A stretch of DNA of 64,000 nt, taken from the NCBI GenBank assembly GCA_963817635.1, contig CAWFPR010000003.1, positions 62,001-126,000 on the forward strand, written 5' to 3'. Positions 48,445-58,805 of the stretch are shown here, piece after piece. This DNA is from CAWFPR01 sp963817635 (GTDB taxonomy: Bacteria; Acidobacteriota; Vicinamibacteria; Vicinamibacterales; 2-12-FULL-66-21). The notes beneath the pieces are model-generated. The model made no database searches. It was not told the DNA's origin and was given only the letters and a program-made list of their open reading frames with translations. The translations under genes and the position numbers were made by a program. Positions within the stretch are counted from its first letter, which is position 1. Each line of letters starts with the position of its first letter.

Positions 48445-48805
48445 ATGACCATACGCCCGACACGGGAGTTCCTTCCGCTCAAGCCCGTCGACCTCGAGTT
48501 GCTGCTCGCGCTGGCGGCGGAGGATCGTCATGGCTATGGCCTCGTGCAGGCGATCGCGGAGCGTACAGAACGGGCTCGTCGTCCTGGACCCCGGCAACCT
48601 GTATCGGGTGATCAAGCGGCTCCTGGCCGACGGGTTGATCGCCGAGTCTACGGGGCGCGGGATCGCGGCTCGCGGCGGCGACCGCCGGCGCTACTACCGG
48701 ATTACCGCCGTTGGCGGCCGCGTGCTGGCCGCCGAGCTCGAGCGTCTGCGCGATCTCGTGAGCGCGCAGGCCACGCGCGCCACGGCGGAGCGGTTCACGT
48801 CGTAG
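48445..48805 (+). CDS. PadR-family transcriptional regulator (frameshifted)
   Basis: Two halves in neighbouring frames, split near 48565: MTIRPTREFLPLKPVDLELL with ALAAEDRHGYGLVQAI, then NGLVVLDPGNLYRVIKRLLA, DGLIAESTGRGIAARGGDRR and RYYRITAVGGRVLAAELERL. Joined they give about 120 residues with the PadR winged helix (HGYG, LYRVIKRL, RYYRIT). It lies 10 bases downstream of the ADOP gene, and the pair is a standard acidobacterial arrangement in which PadR represses the permease operon. The palindrome before the ADOP start is the natural candidate operator. Confidence 0.8.
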
Positions 48806-48869
48806 CCTGGGCTGAAGCCTGCTGTCCATGGAATGAATTGTGGTATATTCTTTCCAAGGAAGTACCGAT

Positions 48870-49247
48870 ATGCCCTATGCGAGCCCGCGTCCCGCTCCGC
48901 AGGCCGAGGAGGTTCTGACACGCGCGGCCCTCAATGCCGCCGCCCGCCTGGGGCTTTCCAACAGGGTGACAGCCCGCGTCATCGGGGTCTCGGAAGCCAC
49001 CGTCTCGCGTATGGGGAGCGGCGCCTACGTCCTCAAACCGGCCGACAAGTCGTTCGATCTGGCGGTGCTCTTCGTGCGGCTGTTCCGCTCGCTGGACGCG
49101 ATCACCGGCGGCGACGAGACCGTTGCGCGCGCCTGGCTTCGGAACGGGAACGACGCGCTCGGCGGCGTGCCCGTGTCGCTGATCGAAACCGTGCCTGGTC
49201 TCGTGAACGTCGTTGGCTACCTGGACGCCCGCCGCGCTCTCGTCTGA
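48870..49247 (+). CDS. MbcA/ParS/Xre-type antitoxin (DUF2384)
   Basis: About 125 residues from ATG 48870 (MPYASPRPAPQAEEVLTRAA), preceded by AAGGA and a TATATT -10 box at 48844-48849. A helix-turn-helix region (LSNRVTARVIGVSEATVSRM) is followed by the DUF2384 domain (FDLAVLFVRLFRSLDAITGG, ARAWLRNGNDALGGVPVSLI). It neutralises the RES toxin encoded downstream, whose predicted TTG start overlaps its end by 35 bases. An upstream in-frame ATG at 48840 lies before the -10 box and is unlikely. Confidence 0.85.
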   Translation: MPYASPRPAPQAEEVLTRAALNAAARLGLSNRVTARVIGVSEATVSRMGSGAYVLKPADKSFDLAVLFVRLFRSLDAITGGDETVARAWLRNGNDALGGVPVSLIETVPGLVNVVGYLDARRALV

Positions 49248-49977
49248 GGCACGGCCACTGGCCGGCCGTTGCTGGCGCGTCGTCGAGGCTCAGCACGTGG
49301 TCTCGACGCTCAAGCTGGTGAACACGCTCGCCGAACAGGAAGTGCTCGAACGGCTGCTCGAGGAGCACAAGCCGCCGATCCCGCGGGAGTGCCGCCACCT
49401 GCACTACCTGCTGTCCACGCCGTTCCGCTACGGTGCGCCGTACCCGCGTGGCTCGCGATTCCGGCGGGCCGGGTTCACTCCTGGCGTGTTCTACGCCTCG
49501 GAAACGATCGCGACCGCGGTCGCTGAACTTGCCTTCGCGCGACTCGTGTTCTTCTCCGAGTCTCCGGCGACGCCGTGGCCCGTCAACGCCAGCGAGCACA
49601 CAGCGTTCTCGGTGCGGTTCAAGACGGCGCGGGGGCTCGACCTCACCGCGGCGCCGTTCGCCCGCCACCACGCGCGCTGGTCACATCCCACCGACTACGA
49701 GGCGTGCCAGTCCCTTGCCGAATCGGCGCGGACGGAGGGTGCGCAGGTTATCCGGTACGAGTCGGCGCGCGATCCGGGCCAGGGGTTGAACACCGCCTTG
49801 CTGACATGCGGCGCGTTCGCCTCCCGCGCCCCGCTCGAGCGACAGACCTGGCGGCTGCAGACAGGTGCGGCAGGCAGCCGCGCCATCTGCGGATTTCCCG
49901 CCGCGCGCCTCGAGTTCGACCGCCAGGCCTTCGCGCGCGATCCCCGAATCGCCGCGCTGAGGTGGGAAAGAGGTTAG
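49213..49977 (+). CDS. RES-domain toxin (NAD+ phosphorylase/hydrolase type)
   Basis: 254 residues from TTG 49213, overlapping the antitoxin gene by 35 bases; a later start is possible. The RES domain shows its conserved Arg-Glu-Ser pattern in RYGAPYPRGSRFRRAGFTPG, VFYASETIATAVAELAF and the downstream Ser in the NASEHTAFSVRF region, with LNTALLTCGAF further on. RES toxins deplete cellular NAD+. The antitoxin-toxin order matches known Xre-RES modules. The stop codon at 49975-49977 is immediately followed by a GGCTTAG repeat array into which an IS110 element is inserted. Confidence 0.85.
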   Translation: MATWTPAALSSEARPLAGRCWRVVEAQHVVSTLKLVNTLAEQEVLERLLEEHKPPIPRECRHLHYLLSTPFRYGAPYPRGSRFRRAGFTPGVFYASETIATAVAELAFARLVFFSESPATPWPVNASEHTAFSVRFKTARGLDLTAAPFARHHARWSHPTDYEACQSLAESARTEGAQVIRYESARDPGQGLNTALLTCGAFASRAPLERQTWRLQTGAAGSRAICGFPAARLEFDRQAFARDPRIAALRWERG

Positions 49978-50006
49978 GGGCTTCAGGCTTAAGGCTTAGG
50001 GCTTAG
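49973..50006. repeat. Period-7 GGGCTTA repeat, left of the IS110 element
   Basis: Degenerate TTAGGGGCTTCAGGC and GGCTTAAGGCTTAGGGCTTA copies run up to the IS boundary. The array resumes on the other side (AGGGCTTAGGG, from 51568). Confidence 0.85.
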
Positions 50007-50102
50007 TCACAATGGAACGACCGGCTCCGATTCGCAGCTCGTGGGTTACGCCGCGTGAATTGGAGTCCACACATCGCAGAGCCACATGCGAAGGAGCCGG
50101 TC

Positions 50103-51236
50103 ATGAGCAACGTACGATTTATCGGTCTCGATGTCCACGCGGAAACGATTGCGGTCGCGGCGGCGGAACCCACGGGTGAGGTGCGGTCGGTGGGCGTGAT
50201 CCCCAACCGGATCGAGTCGATCCGCAAGCTGGTGAAGAAGCTCGGACCTGTCAAGCAGTTGCGCGTGTGTTATGAGGCCGGCCCCACGGGGTACGTGGTG
50301 TATTGGCAATTGGCGGCGCTCGGGGTGACATGCGAGGTCATCGCACCGACGTTGGTGCCCGTCAAAGCCGGCGATCGTGTCAAGACGGACCGTCGCGACG
50401 CGCTGAAGCTCGCGCGGAGTTATCGCGCGGGCGATTTGACGCCGGTGTGGGTCCCCGACGCGGCCCATGAAGCGCTGCGGGATCTCGTTCGCGCGCGGGA
50501 AGCCGCGAAGAAGGATCAACTTCGGGCACGCCATCGGTTGGGCAAGTTTCTGTTACGGCATGGACGGCGACCGCCGACCGCGATGAAGGCGTGGACGCAG
50601 GCCCACCTGACGTGGGTGAAGAGGGCGGTGCACTTTGAGCACGCCCCACAAGAGGCGACCCTGCTGGACTACATCCAGGAGGTCGATCATGTCGCCGGTC
50701 GGATTGTCCGCCTCGAGACCGCGATCAATGCCGCCGTCCAGGACGCGCCCGTCCGCATGCGCGCCGTGATCGAGGCCCTGCAGGCGCTGCGCGGGATCGC
50801 GCTGGTCTCGGCGGTGACCATCGCGTCGGAGGTCGGGGAGCTCTCGCGCTTTGCGAAACCGCGACAGCTGATGGGATACAGCGGGGCCGTCGCGAGCGAG
50901 GATTCGAGTGGCCAGCGGACGCGCCGCGGCGGCATTACAAAAGCGGGCAACGCGCATCTCCGACGGGTCATCGTCGAGGGCGGCCTGGGCCTATCGGCAC
51001 CGACCGGCGGTGGGCGCCGCGCTCCGGAAGCGCCAGGCCACCGTCAGTGCCGAGGTGAAAGAGATCGCGTGGAAGGCGCAGCACCGATTGCACGGCCGCT
51101 ACCGTGCCCTCATGGCCGGGGGAAATGTAAACAGCAGGTGGTGACGGCGATCGGCCGCGAACTCCTGGGGTTCATTTGGGCCATCGGTGTCCACGTGGAA
51201 TCCCACACCGCTGACGGGACACCCATCCCGGCCTGA
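50103..51236 (+). CDS. IS110-family transposase (DEDD recombinase; frameshift pair)
   Basis: About 377 residues from ATG 50103. The N-terminal DEDD domain shows GLDVHAETIAVA (first Asp), CYEAGPTGYVVYWQL (Glu) and DRVKTDRRDALKLARSYRAG (Asp-Asp). The C-terminal Transposase_20 domain shows LRGIALVSAVTIASEVGELS, FAKPRQLMGYSG and RRGGITKAGNAHLRRVIVE with the nucleophile-region Ser nearby. Between about 50985 and 51125 the family sequence (AWAYRHRPAVGAALRKRQA, IAWKAQHRLHGRYRALMAGG) is in the next frame, after which the original frame resumes at KQQVVTAIGRELLGFIWAIG. The two shifts compensate, so the element may be active if they are sequence errors. Confidence 0.85.
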   Translation: MSNVRFIGLDVHAETIAVAAAEPTGEVRSVGVIPNRIESIRKLVKKLGPVKQLRVCYEAGPTGYVVYWQLAALGVTCEVIAPTLVPVKAGDRVKTDRRDALKLARSYRAGDLTPVWVPDAAHEALRDLVRAREAAKKDQLRARHRLGKFLLRHGRRPPTAMKAWTQAHLTWVKRAVHFEHAPQEATLLDYIQEVDHVAGRIVRLETAINAAVQDAPVRMRAVIEALQALRGIALVSAVTIASEVGELSRFAKPRQLMGYSGAVASEDSSGQRTRRGGITKAGNAHLRRVIVEGGLGLSAPTGGGRRAPEAPGHRQCRGERDRVEGAAPIARPLPCPHGRGKCKQQVVTAIGRELLGFIWAIGVHVESHTADGTPIPA

Positions 51237-51563
51237 CGAACGAGGACAGGCAACGCCGTAACGGTGGTGGCCGAGAGGCACACGGAATGGAGAATCCTCG
51301 AGGGCCCTATGCGGCGGGCCTCCGGGCTCGACCCGCGCGCTTAGTCCGAGGCAGCTCCCGACGGATCACGATTATGCGGTTCCGACCCGCGAATATCAGA
51401 GTGATCAACCGTCGCGACAGCCGACTCGGCCACCACCGATACGGCGTCGCCAAGAGTCAACCCGTCGAAGACAACGACGAAGACGAAACGAAGACAAGAA
51501 AGAGCGCGCTGATGAACAAAACTCTGATCTCACGAACGAGCTGATTTGACAGGGTCGTTCCAT
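51237..51563 (+). ncRNA. Candidate bridge RNA region of the IS110 element
   Basis: The non-coding right end between the transposase stop and the right inverted repeat has the position and size of an IS1111-type bridge RNA. At 51318-51352 a GCCTC/GAGGC stem closes a loop with GGGCT on its 5' side (51324-51328) and GCTTAGTC on its 3' side (51339-51346). GCTTAGTC is identical to the sequence at the left insertion boundary (50001-50008). A simple CGGG/CCCG hairpin could form instead. The RNA is inferred, not shown. Confidence 0.4.
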
Positions 51564-51674
51564 ATCTAGGGCTTAGGGCGCATGCTAGCCGAGGCGCACG
51601 CGGGGCCCCAGCCGACCCGGGGCGAATCACGAATGGCAGAGTCGAAGGGTGCGTCAAACGCCCGCCAGACGGAC

Positions 51675-51708
51675 GAAAGGCCACGGAGGCGATGCCCCGT
51701 GGCCCTTC
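51675..51708 (-). terminator. Terminator hairpin of the DUF5818-like gene
   Basis: GGCCACGG (51679-51686) and CCGTGGCC (51697-51704) form a strong stem. On the minus strand, downstream of the stop at 51733, the stem is followed by TTTC. Confidence 0.6.
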
Positions 51709-51732
51709 GTGCCGCCGCGTGACGCGCGGTCG

Positions 51733-52056
51733 CTACTTTTTCGGTGCCGGCTCAGCGAGTTTGGTAATCGTGACGGTGTCGTCCTTCATGTCGCCAGTGA
51801 GGACCACGTTGTCGCCAGCGTGGGTCTTGAGGTCGGCGAAGTCCTGGTTGGCGATCTTGTAAACCTTGTCGCCGGACACGAAGACGTAGGCGCTCCCGCG
51901 CTTCACGCAGGATTCGACGCACTGCTTGTCGCCGGTCGTCTTCTCATTGTGCTTCAGGCCGCACATCGCCTCGCTGATCTTGCCCGTCCACTCCGCCGCC
52001 GACGCCGGGGCGCTCATGAGCACCGCGGCCACGAGCCATAAGACTGTCTTCTTCAC
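51733..52056 (-). CDS. Small secreted protein (DUF5818-like)
   Basis: About 107 residues from GTG 52056, preceded by GGAGG; an upstream in-frame start would add seven residues before the signal peptide. The signal peptide KKTVLWLVAAVLMSAPASAA is followed by EWTGKISEAMCGLKHNEKTT, GDKQCVESCVKRGSAYVFVS and a beta-rich end. The three cysteines may bind metal or form disulfides. Short secreted proteins of this type are common in Acidobacteriota; function unknown. It is monocistronic, with a terminator downstream. Confidence 0.7.
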   Translation of the reverse strand: MKKTVLWLVAAVLMSAPASAAEWTGKISEAMCGLKHNEKTTGDKQCVESCVKRGSAYVFVSGDKVYKIANQDFADLKTHAGDNVVLTGDMKDDTVTITKLAEPAPKK

Positions 52057-52177
52057 GGGTTCCTCCTTCGAGAACAAAGACTGCGCAGTGTAACCCCAAA
52101 CGGGGAGATTTATTCCCGGTTGCCGGGATTCGCCGGCTCCGGGGATCGCCGCAGCAAGCTGAGGTATCGTACTGCCA

Positions 52178-52348
52178 GTGCTGACTCGGGCATTGGCAGT
52201 AGCAATGGCCGGGCTGGCCTACGTCGTCGCGATCGCGACGTCGACCAATGAGGCCTTGTTTCGGCCATGCCGCCGTCAGTGCAGGCGCGAGCTGATGCGG
52301 CCCCAGGATCGGCGCGAACGCGCCGCCCGCGAAACGGGACTTCCGTGA
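52178..52348 (+). CDS. Possible small membrane protein of 56 residues
   Basis: GTG 52178 opens LTRALAVAMAGLAYVVAIAT, a probable membrane helix, followed by a basic tail (CRRQCRRELMRPQDRRERAA) ending at 52348, 24 bases before the ABC ATPase. No family and no ribosome-binding site. The helix plus basic tail is protein-like, but chance is not excluded. Confidence 0.3.
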   Translation: MLTRALAVAMAGLAYVVAIATSTNEALFRPCRRQCRRELMRPQDRRERAARETGLP

Positions 52349-52359
52349 GGAAACTCATC

Positions 52360-52365
52360 TACAAT
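52360..52365 (+). promoter_or_regulatory. Predicted -10 box of the ABC transporter operon
   Basis: TACAAT ends 7 bases before ATG 52373, giving a predicted leaderless transcript. The -35 region (GGACTT, 17 bases upstream) is weak. Confidence 0.45.
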
Positions 52366-52372
52366 TCCGCCC

Positions 52373-53329
52373 ATGACCCACGCACTCGAACTCGGGGACG
52401 TGACGAAACGCTACGTCGGCCACCTTGCCGTCGATCGGCTCAGCCTGGACGTGCCCCAGGGCTGCATCTACGGCATCCTCGGCCCCAACGGTGCCGGCAA
52501 GTCGACGACGCTGCGGATGGTGATGAACATCATCGCCCGGGACAGCGGCGCCGTCTCGGTGCTTGGCGCCGACCCGGTGACGGACCGCTCGGTGCTCCGT
52601 CGCGTCGGCTATCTGCCTGAGGAGCGCGGCCTCTACAAGAAGATGGCGGTCATCGACGCCATCGTCTTCTTCGCGGCGCTGCGCGGCATGCCGGAATCAC
52701 GCGCCCGGCAGCAAGGCGTCCGCTGGCTCGAGAAGATGGGGCTCGCGCAGTGGCAGAAAGCGAAGATCGAGACGCTCTCGAAGGGCATGCAGCAGAAGGT
52801 GCAGTTCATCACGACGGTGATTCACGAGCCCGAGCTGCTGATTCTGGACGAGCCAGCGTCGGGGCTCGACCCGGTCAACCAGGAAGTGCTGCGCGACACG
52901 ATCCTCGGCGCCCGCGACGAAGGGCGCACGGTCGTGTTCAGCACGCACAACATGGACCAGGCCGAGCAGCTGTGCGATTCGGTCTGCATCATCGCGCAGG
53001 GACGCAAGGTGCTCGACGGCCCGCTCGGCGCCATCCGGCGCCAGAACGCAGGGCGCCACTACCGAATCGAGTTCGAGTCCGTGACGCCCGTCGTGCTCGG
53101 GCTGATGAACGGCAGCGGCGCACTGACGGGTGCGGTGCGGGAGGGAGACGCGTGGACCCTCGAACTGCCCTCGGCCGCAGGCGTGCAGCGCGCGCTGACC
53201 GCGCTCGCGTCCGCGGATGTTCACGTCGCGCGCTTCGAGCACGTCAAGCCGTCGCTGCACCAGATTTTCGTCGAACAGGTCGGGCATGCGGAGATCGCCG
53301 ACCGGCGGCCGGAGGTGGCCCGTGCGTGA
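52373..53329 (+). CDS. ABC transporter ATP-binding protein (NatA-like)
   Basis: 318 residues. Walker A GPNGAGKSTT (about 41-50), Q-loop GYLPEERGLYKKM, signature LSKGMQQKV (about 138-146) and Walker B LLILDEPASGLDPVNQEVL are present, followed by a DUF4162-like C-terminal extension. It powers the permease encoded next, with which it overlaps by eight bases. The RGLYKKM variant of the Q-loop is characteristic of NatA-type (sodium or drug export) ATPases. Confidence 0.9.
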   Translation: MTHALELGDVTKRYVGHLAVDRLSLDVPQGCIYGILGPNGAGKSTTLRMVMNIIARDSGAVSVLGADPVTDRSVLRRVGYLPEERGLYKKMAVIDAIVFFAALRGMPESRARQQGVRWLEKMGLAQWQKAKIETLSKGMQQKVQFITTVIHEPELLILDEPASGLDPVNQEVLRDTILGARDEGRTVVFSTHNMDQAEQLCDSVCIIAQGRKVLDGPLGAIRRQNAGRHYRIEFESVTPVVLGLMNGSGALTGAVREGDAWTLELPSAAGVQRALTALASADVHVARFEHVKPSLHQIFVEQVGHAEIADRRPEVARA

Positions 53330-54593
53330 CATCCTCCTCATCATCAGGCGCGAGTTCAGCGAACGCGTCGCCTCACGCTCGTTCGTCGTCGGCACGCTGG
53401 TGTTTCCGCTGCTGATGATCGCGCTGATCCTGTTGCCACGACTCATCGGATCGCGCGGCACGGAGTGGAACCTCGCGGTCGTCAGCGATGCTCCCGCCGG
53501 CGTGGCGGAGGCCTTTGCCTCCGCGCTCGGCAGGCCGGCCGAGTCCGCCGACGACAACACCTACAAGGTGTCGACGATCGACGGCACGGTCGAAGCCAGC
53601 AGGGATCGGCTTGCCGCACGGCTTCTCGCCAGGGAGTTCGACGGCTATGTCGCACTGCCGGCGGATGTGCTCGAGTCCGGCAGCGTCATCTTCCGCGCCC
53701 GCAAGTCCGGCAGCTTCGCGGTCATCCGCGACCTGCGCGCGGCCGGCACGCGGGCCGTGCAGCGGGTGCGTCTCGAGCGCTCGGGGATCACCCCATCGGC
53801 CATCGCGGCGCTGGTGGCCCCCGTGCAGATCGACGAGGCGAGGATCACGGAGCGGGGGGAGGAGCGCGGCGGCGCGCTGTCCACGTTCCTCACCGCCTAC
53901 ATCGTGGCGTTTCTCATCTACCTGATGACGACGCTCTACGGCGTGGCCGTGATGCGGAGCGTGCTCGAAGAGAAGACGAACCGGATCGCGGAAGTGCTCA
54001 TGAGCACCATCCGGGCGTCGCACCTGATGGCAGGCAAGATCATCGGCGTCGGGTCGGCTGCCGTCCTGCAGGTGGTGATCTGGGTGGCGATCACGGTGGC
54101 AATCGTGACCCAGTCGGACAGGCTGGGGGCGGGGTTCGCGCTGCCCGACACCGTGATGCAGGCGCTCAACGTGTCGCCCGGCACCGGCGTCCTCCTGTTC
54201 CTGTATTTCCTGCTCGGGTTCTTCCTCTACGCATCGGTCTTCGCGATGGTGGGCGCGGCGGTGACGAGCGAGCAGGAAGCGCAGTCGGTGCAGTTCATCG
54301 CGTTGATTCCCATGATCGCGCCAATGCTGTTCCTCGAGTCGATCCTCAACGCGCCGCTCGGCACGCTCTCGATGGTGCTGGGCCTGATCCCGTTCACCTC
54401 GCCGATCACGATGCCGATGCGCATGGCGTCCACGCCGCTGCCGGCCGTCGAGATCGCGGCATCGCTTGTGTTGCTCGCAGCCGGCATCGCGGCCGTCGCC
54501 TGGGTCGCCGGCAAGGTCTACCGCGTGGGCATCCTGAGCACGGGCAAGAGGCCGACGCTCGCGGAGCTCGCCCGCTGGGTCCGCTCCGCCTGA
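53322..54593 (+). CDS. ABC-2 type permease (NatB-like)
   Basis: About 423 residues from GTG 53322. The first helix (VGTLVFPLLMIALILLP) is followed by a large extracytoplasmic domain (about 45-190). At least five helices follow (from TFLTAYIVAFLIYLMTTLYG), including the conserved EEKTNRIAEVLMSTIRASHL segment and MAGKIIGVG. This is the architecture of NatB and related exporters. Its start overlaps the ATPase gene by eight bases. Substrate not known. Confidence 0.88.
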   Translation: MRDILLIIRREFSERVASRSFVVGTLVFPLLMIALILLPRLIGSRGTEWNLAVVSDAPAGVAEAFASALGRPAESADDNTYKVSTIDGTVEASRDRLAARLLAREFDGYVALPADVLESGSVIFRARKSGSFAVIRDLRAAGTRAVQRVRLERSGITPSAIAALVAPVQIDEARITERGEERGGALSTFLTAYIVAFLIYLMTTLYGVAVMRSVLEEKTNRIAEVLMSTIRASHLMAGKIIGVGSAAVLQVVIWVAITVAIVTQSDRLGAGFALPDTVMQALNVSPGTGVLLFLYFLLGFFLYASVFAMVGAAVTSEQEAQSVQFIALIPMIAPMLFLESILNAPLGTLSMVLGLIPFTSPITMPMRMASTPLPAVEIAASLVLLAAGIAAVAWVAGKVYRVGILSTGKRPTLAELARWVRSA

Positions 54594-54655
54594 TCGCGGA
54601 ACGAACCAGAAGAACAGGGTGAATGCCCCCGGATTTGACTGGAACTTTCTGGCGC

Positions 54656-54679
54656 GCTACCTTGTCTAAACAAGGTAGC
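54656..54679 (+). promoter_or_regulatory. PadR operator palindrome
   Basis: GCTACCTTGT (54656-54665) and ACAAGGTAGC (54670-54679) are perfect inverted arms around CTAA. The palindrome lies seven bases before ATG 54687. A TTGACT hexamer at 54635-54640 and TACCTT at 54658-54663 (17-base spacer) form a promoter that the palindrome would block. Confidence 0.7.
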
Positions 54680-54686
54680 TTGCCAC

Positions 54687-55010
54687 ATGAGCATTGACGA
54701 CAGATTCGCGGCCATTCGCAAGGGGCTCCTCGAGTACCTGATCCTGAAGATCGTCGCCGCGGACAAGGTCTACGCGGCCGATATCCTCAAGCGCCTGGCC
54801 GCCACCGACTTCGCAACCCAGGAAGGCACGCTGTATCCGCTGCTCAGCAAGATGCGCCGCGACGGGCTGCTCGACTATGAATGGCAGGAGTCGGATGTCG
54901 GGCCGCCCCGCAAGTACTACGAACTGACCGCCAAAGGCAGGACGCAGCTCGGCGAGTTGAACGACTACTGGAAGGGCCTGAACGCGACGATCACGCAGCT
55001 CGGGAAATAG
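54687..55010 (+). CDS. PadR-family transcriptional regulator
   Basis: 107 residues, intact. The winged helix shows FAAIRKGLLEYLILKIVAAD, KVYAADILKRLAATDF, QEGTLYPLLSKMRRDGLLDY and GPPRKYYELTAKGR, the hallmarks of PadR. Dimers repress by binding palindromes such as the one directly upstream, so the gene is probably autoregulated together with the PspC-like gene, whose ATG follows the stop codon after two bases. Confidence 0.92.
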   Translation: MSIDDRFAAIRKGLLEYLILKIVAADKVYAADILKRLAATDFATQEGTLYPLLSKMRRDGLLDYEWQESDVGPPRKYYELTAKGRTQLGELNDYWKGLNATITQLGK

Positions 55011-55012
55011 CC

Positions 55013-56086
55013 ATGCAGAAAGTCATCAGCATCAACCTGAACGGCAACGCCTACCAGCTCGACGAGGGCGGATACGATGCCCTGCGCGAATATCTGGCAC
55101 GGGCGGAACACCAGCTCGAGACCAATCCGGATCGTGCCGAAATCGTGGCCGATCTCGAGCAGGCGATCGCGGACAAGTGCCAGCAGTACCTGGGGCCGCA
55201 CAAGACGGTCGTCGTGGCGGCCGAAATCGATCGGATCATCGCCGAGATGGGACCGGTCGAGAGCGGCACCCACAAGAACGGCGACACCGCGGCAAAGGCG
55301 GAAGGCGGATCCGCACGCGCCGACAGCGCGCAGGCCGCCTCACCCCGGCGGCTGTATCGGGTCCCGGCCGGCTCGATGATCGCCGGCGTCTGCACGGGCG
55401 TCGCCGCGTTCTTCAGGATCGACGTCACCCTCGTGCGGATTGCGTTCGTCATCGCCGCGCTCATCACCAAGGGCGCCGCCGTCGTCGCCTACCTGATCAT
55501 GATGTTCGTCATTCCGGAAGCGAGCACGCCGGAACAGGCGAGCGGGAGCGAACCCCTGAACGCGAAAGACGTCATCGATCGCGTCAGGCAGCGGTCCACC
55601 GAGGTCGGCCGGGAATGGCGCCGGCAGTGGCGTCGCCAGCACCGGCACTGGCGGCGGTGGCCCACCGGGGCTCCGCTCCCTCCGCCTCCCGGCATGGCTG
55701 CGCTCGCGCCCCTGGTTGCCCTGGCGCAGGTCGCGCTGTTCGTGGTGATGGTCGCGATGCTGGTGTCGCTCGTGAACACGGGCGCAATCCTGAGCTGGAC
55801 CCTCCCGCCCGACGTGCCCGTCTGGGCCGCCGCGCTGGTCCTTCTGATCGCCTATCAGATCGTGGTGGCGCCCCTCAGGGCAGCGCACCGCTGGAGCTGG
55901 CATCCCGCCGGCGGCGCCGCGGCCGCACCCTTTGCGTTCTGGAACGCGGTCGCGGGACTCGTCGGGATGGCATTCGTCATCTGGCTCGCCTCGAACCACA
56001 TCCCGGAGATCAGCGAGTTCCTGCGGCGGCTGCCCGATCTGTTCCGTGATTTCGCGTCGGCGGTGCGAGATCTCGGGGCCCGATGA
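55013..56086 (+). CDS. PspC-domain membrane protein
   Basis: About 357 residues. An N-terminal cytoplasmic segment (MQKVISINLNGNAYQLDEGG, EIVADLEQAIADKCQQYL) precedes the PspC domain (about 117-170: RRLYRVPAGSMIAGVCTGVA, FFRIDVTLVRIAFVIAALI). A basic His/Arg-rich linker and three or four further helices follow, ending FLRRLPDLFRDFASAVRDLG. PspC proteins sense envelope stress. The PadR-PspC pair is frequent in Acidobacteriota and Bacteroidota. It is translated immediately after PadR and shares its promoter. Confidence 0.85.
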   Translation: MQKVISINLNGNAYQLDEGGYDALREYLARAEHQLETNPDRAEIVADLEQAIADKCQQYLGPHKTVVVAAEIDRIIAEMGPVESGTHKNGDTAAKAEGGSARADSAQAASPRRLYRVPAGSMIAGVCTGVAAFFRIDVTLVRIAFVIAALITKGAAVVAYLIMMFVIPEASTPEQASGSEPLNAKDVIDRVRQRSTEVGREWRRQWRRQHRHWRRWPTGAPLPPPPGMAALAPLVALAQVALFVVMVAMLVSLVNTGAILSWTLPPDVPVWAAALVLLIAYQIVVAPLRAAHRWSWHPAGGAAAAPFAFWNAVAGLVGMAFVIWLASNHIPEISEFLRRLPDLFRDFASAVRDLGAR

Positions 56087-56133
56087 GGACGCCGGCCGTG
56101 AGCGCACGGTGAAGCAGCGACGGCGATCTGCCG

Positions 56134-58801
<2,668 letters not shown>

Positions 58802-58805
<4 letters not shown>

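Larger units (their letters stand above)
50004..51566 (+). mobile_element. IS110-family insertion element (IS1111-like layout)
   Basis: Short inverted repeats ATGGAACGACC (50012-50022) and GGTCGTTCCAT (51553-51563) lie just inside the ends, as in the IS1111 subgroup. TAG occurs at both boundaries (50004-50006 and 51567-51569); taking out the element between them restores an uninterrupted GGGCTTA array. The transposase gene starts about 90 bases from the left end. The right non-coding end is long, about 320 bases, which is where IS1111-type elements carry their bridge RNA. No target duplication other than the TAG is seen, as expected for this family. Confidence 0.85.

Noticed and set aside
51287..51544. 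An 85-codon open frame in the right end of the IS110 element
   Set aside because: It has no start signal or family and a composition unlike the neighbouring genes. The region is better explained as the non-coding end carrying a structured RNA.
49973..51579. GGGCTTA repeats as telomere-like ends of a linear replicon
   Set aside because: The arrays are short, internal and degenerate, occur at several loci, and normal genes continue on both sides.
52110..52358. An 82-codon minus-strand frame before the ABC ATPase
   Set aside because: Arg/Ser/Pro-rich shadow composition, no start signal. The opposite strand offers a slightly better small frame with a membrane helix.
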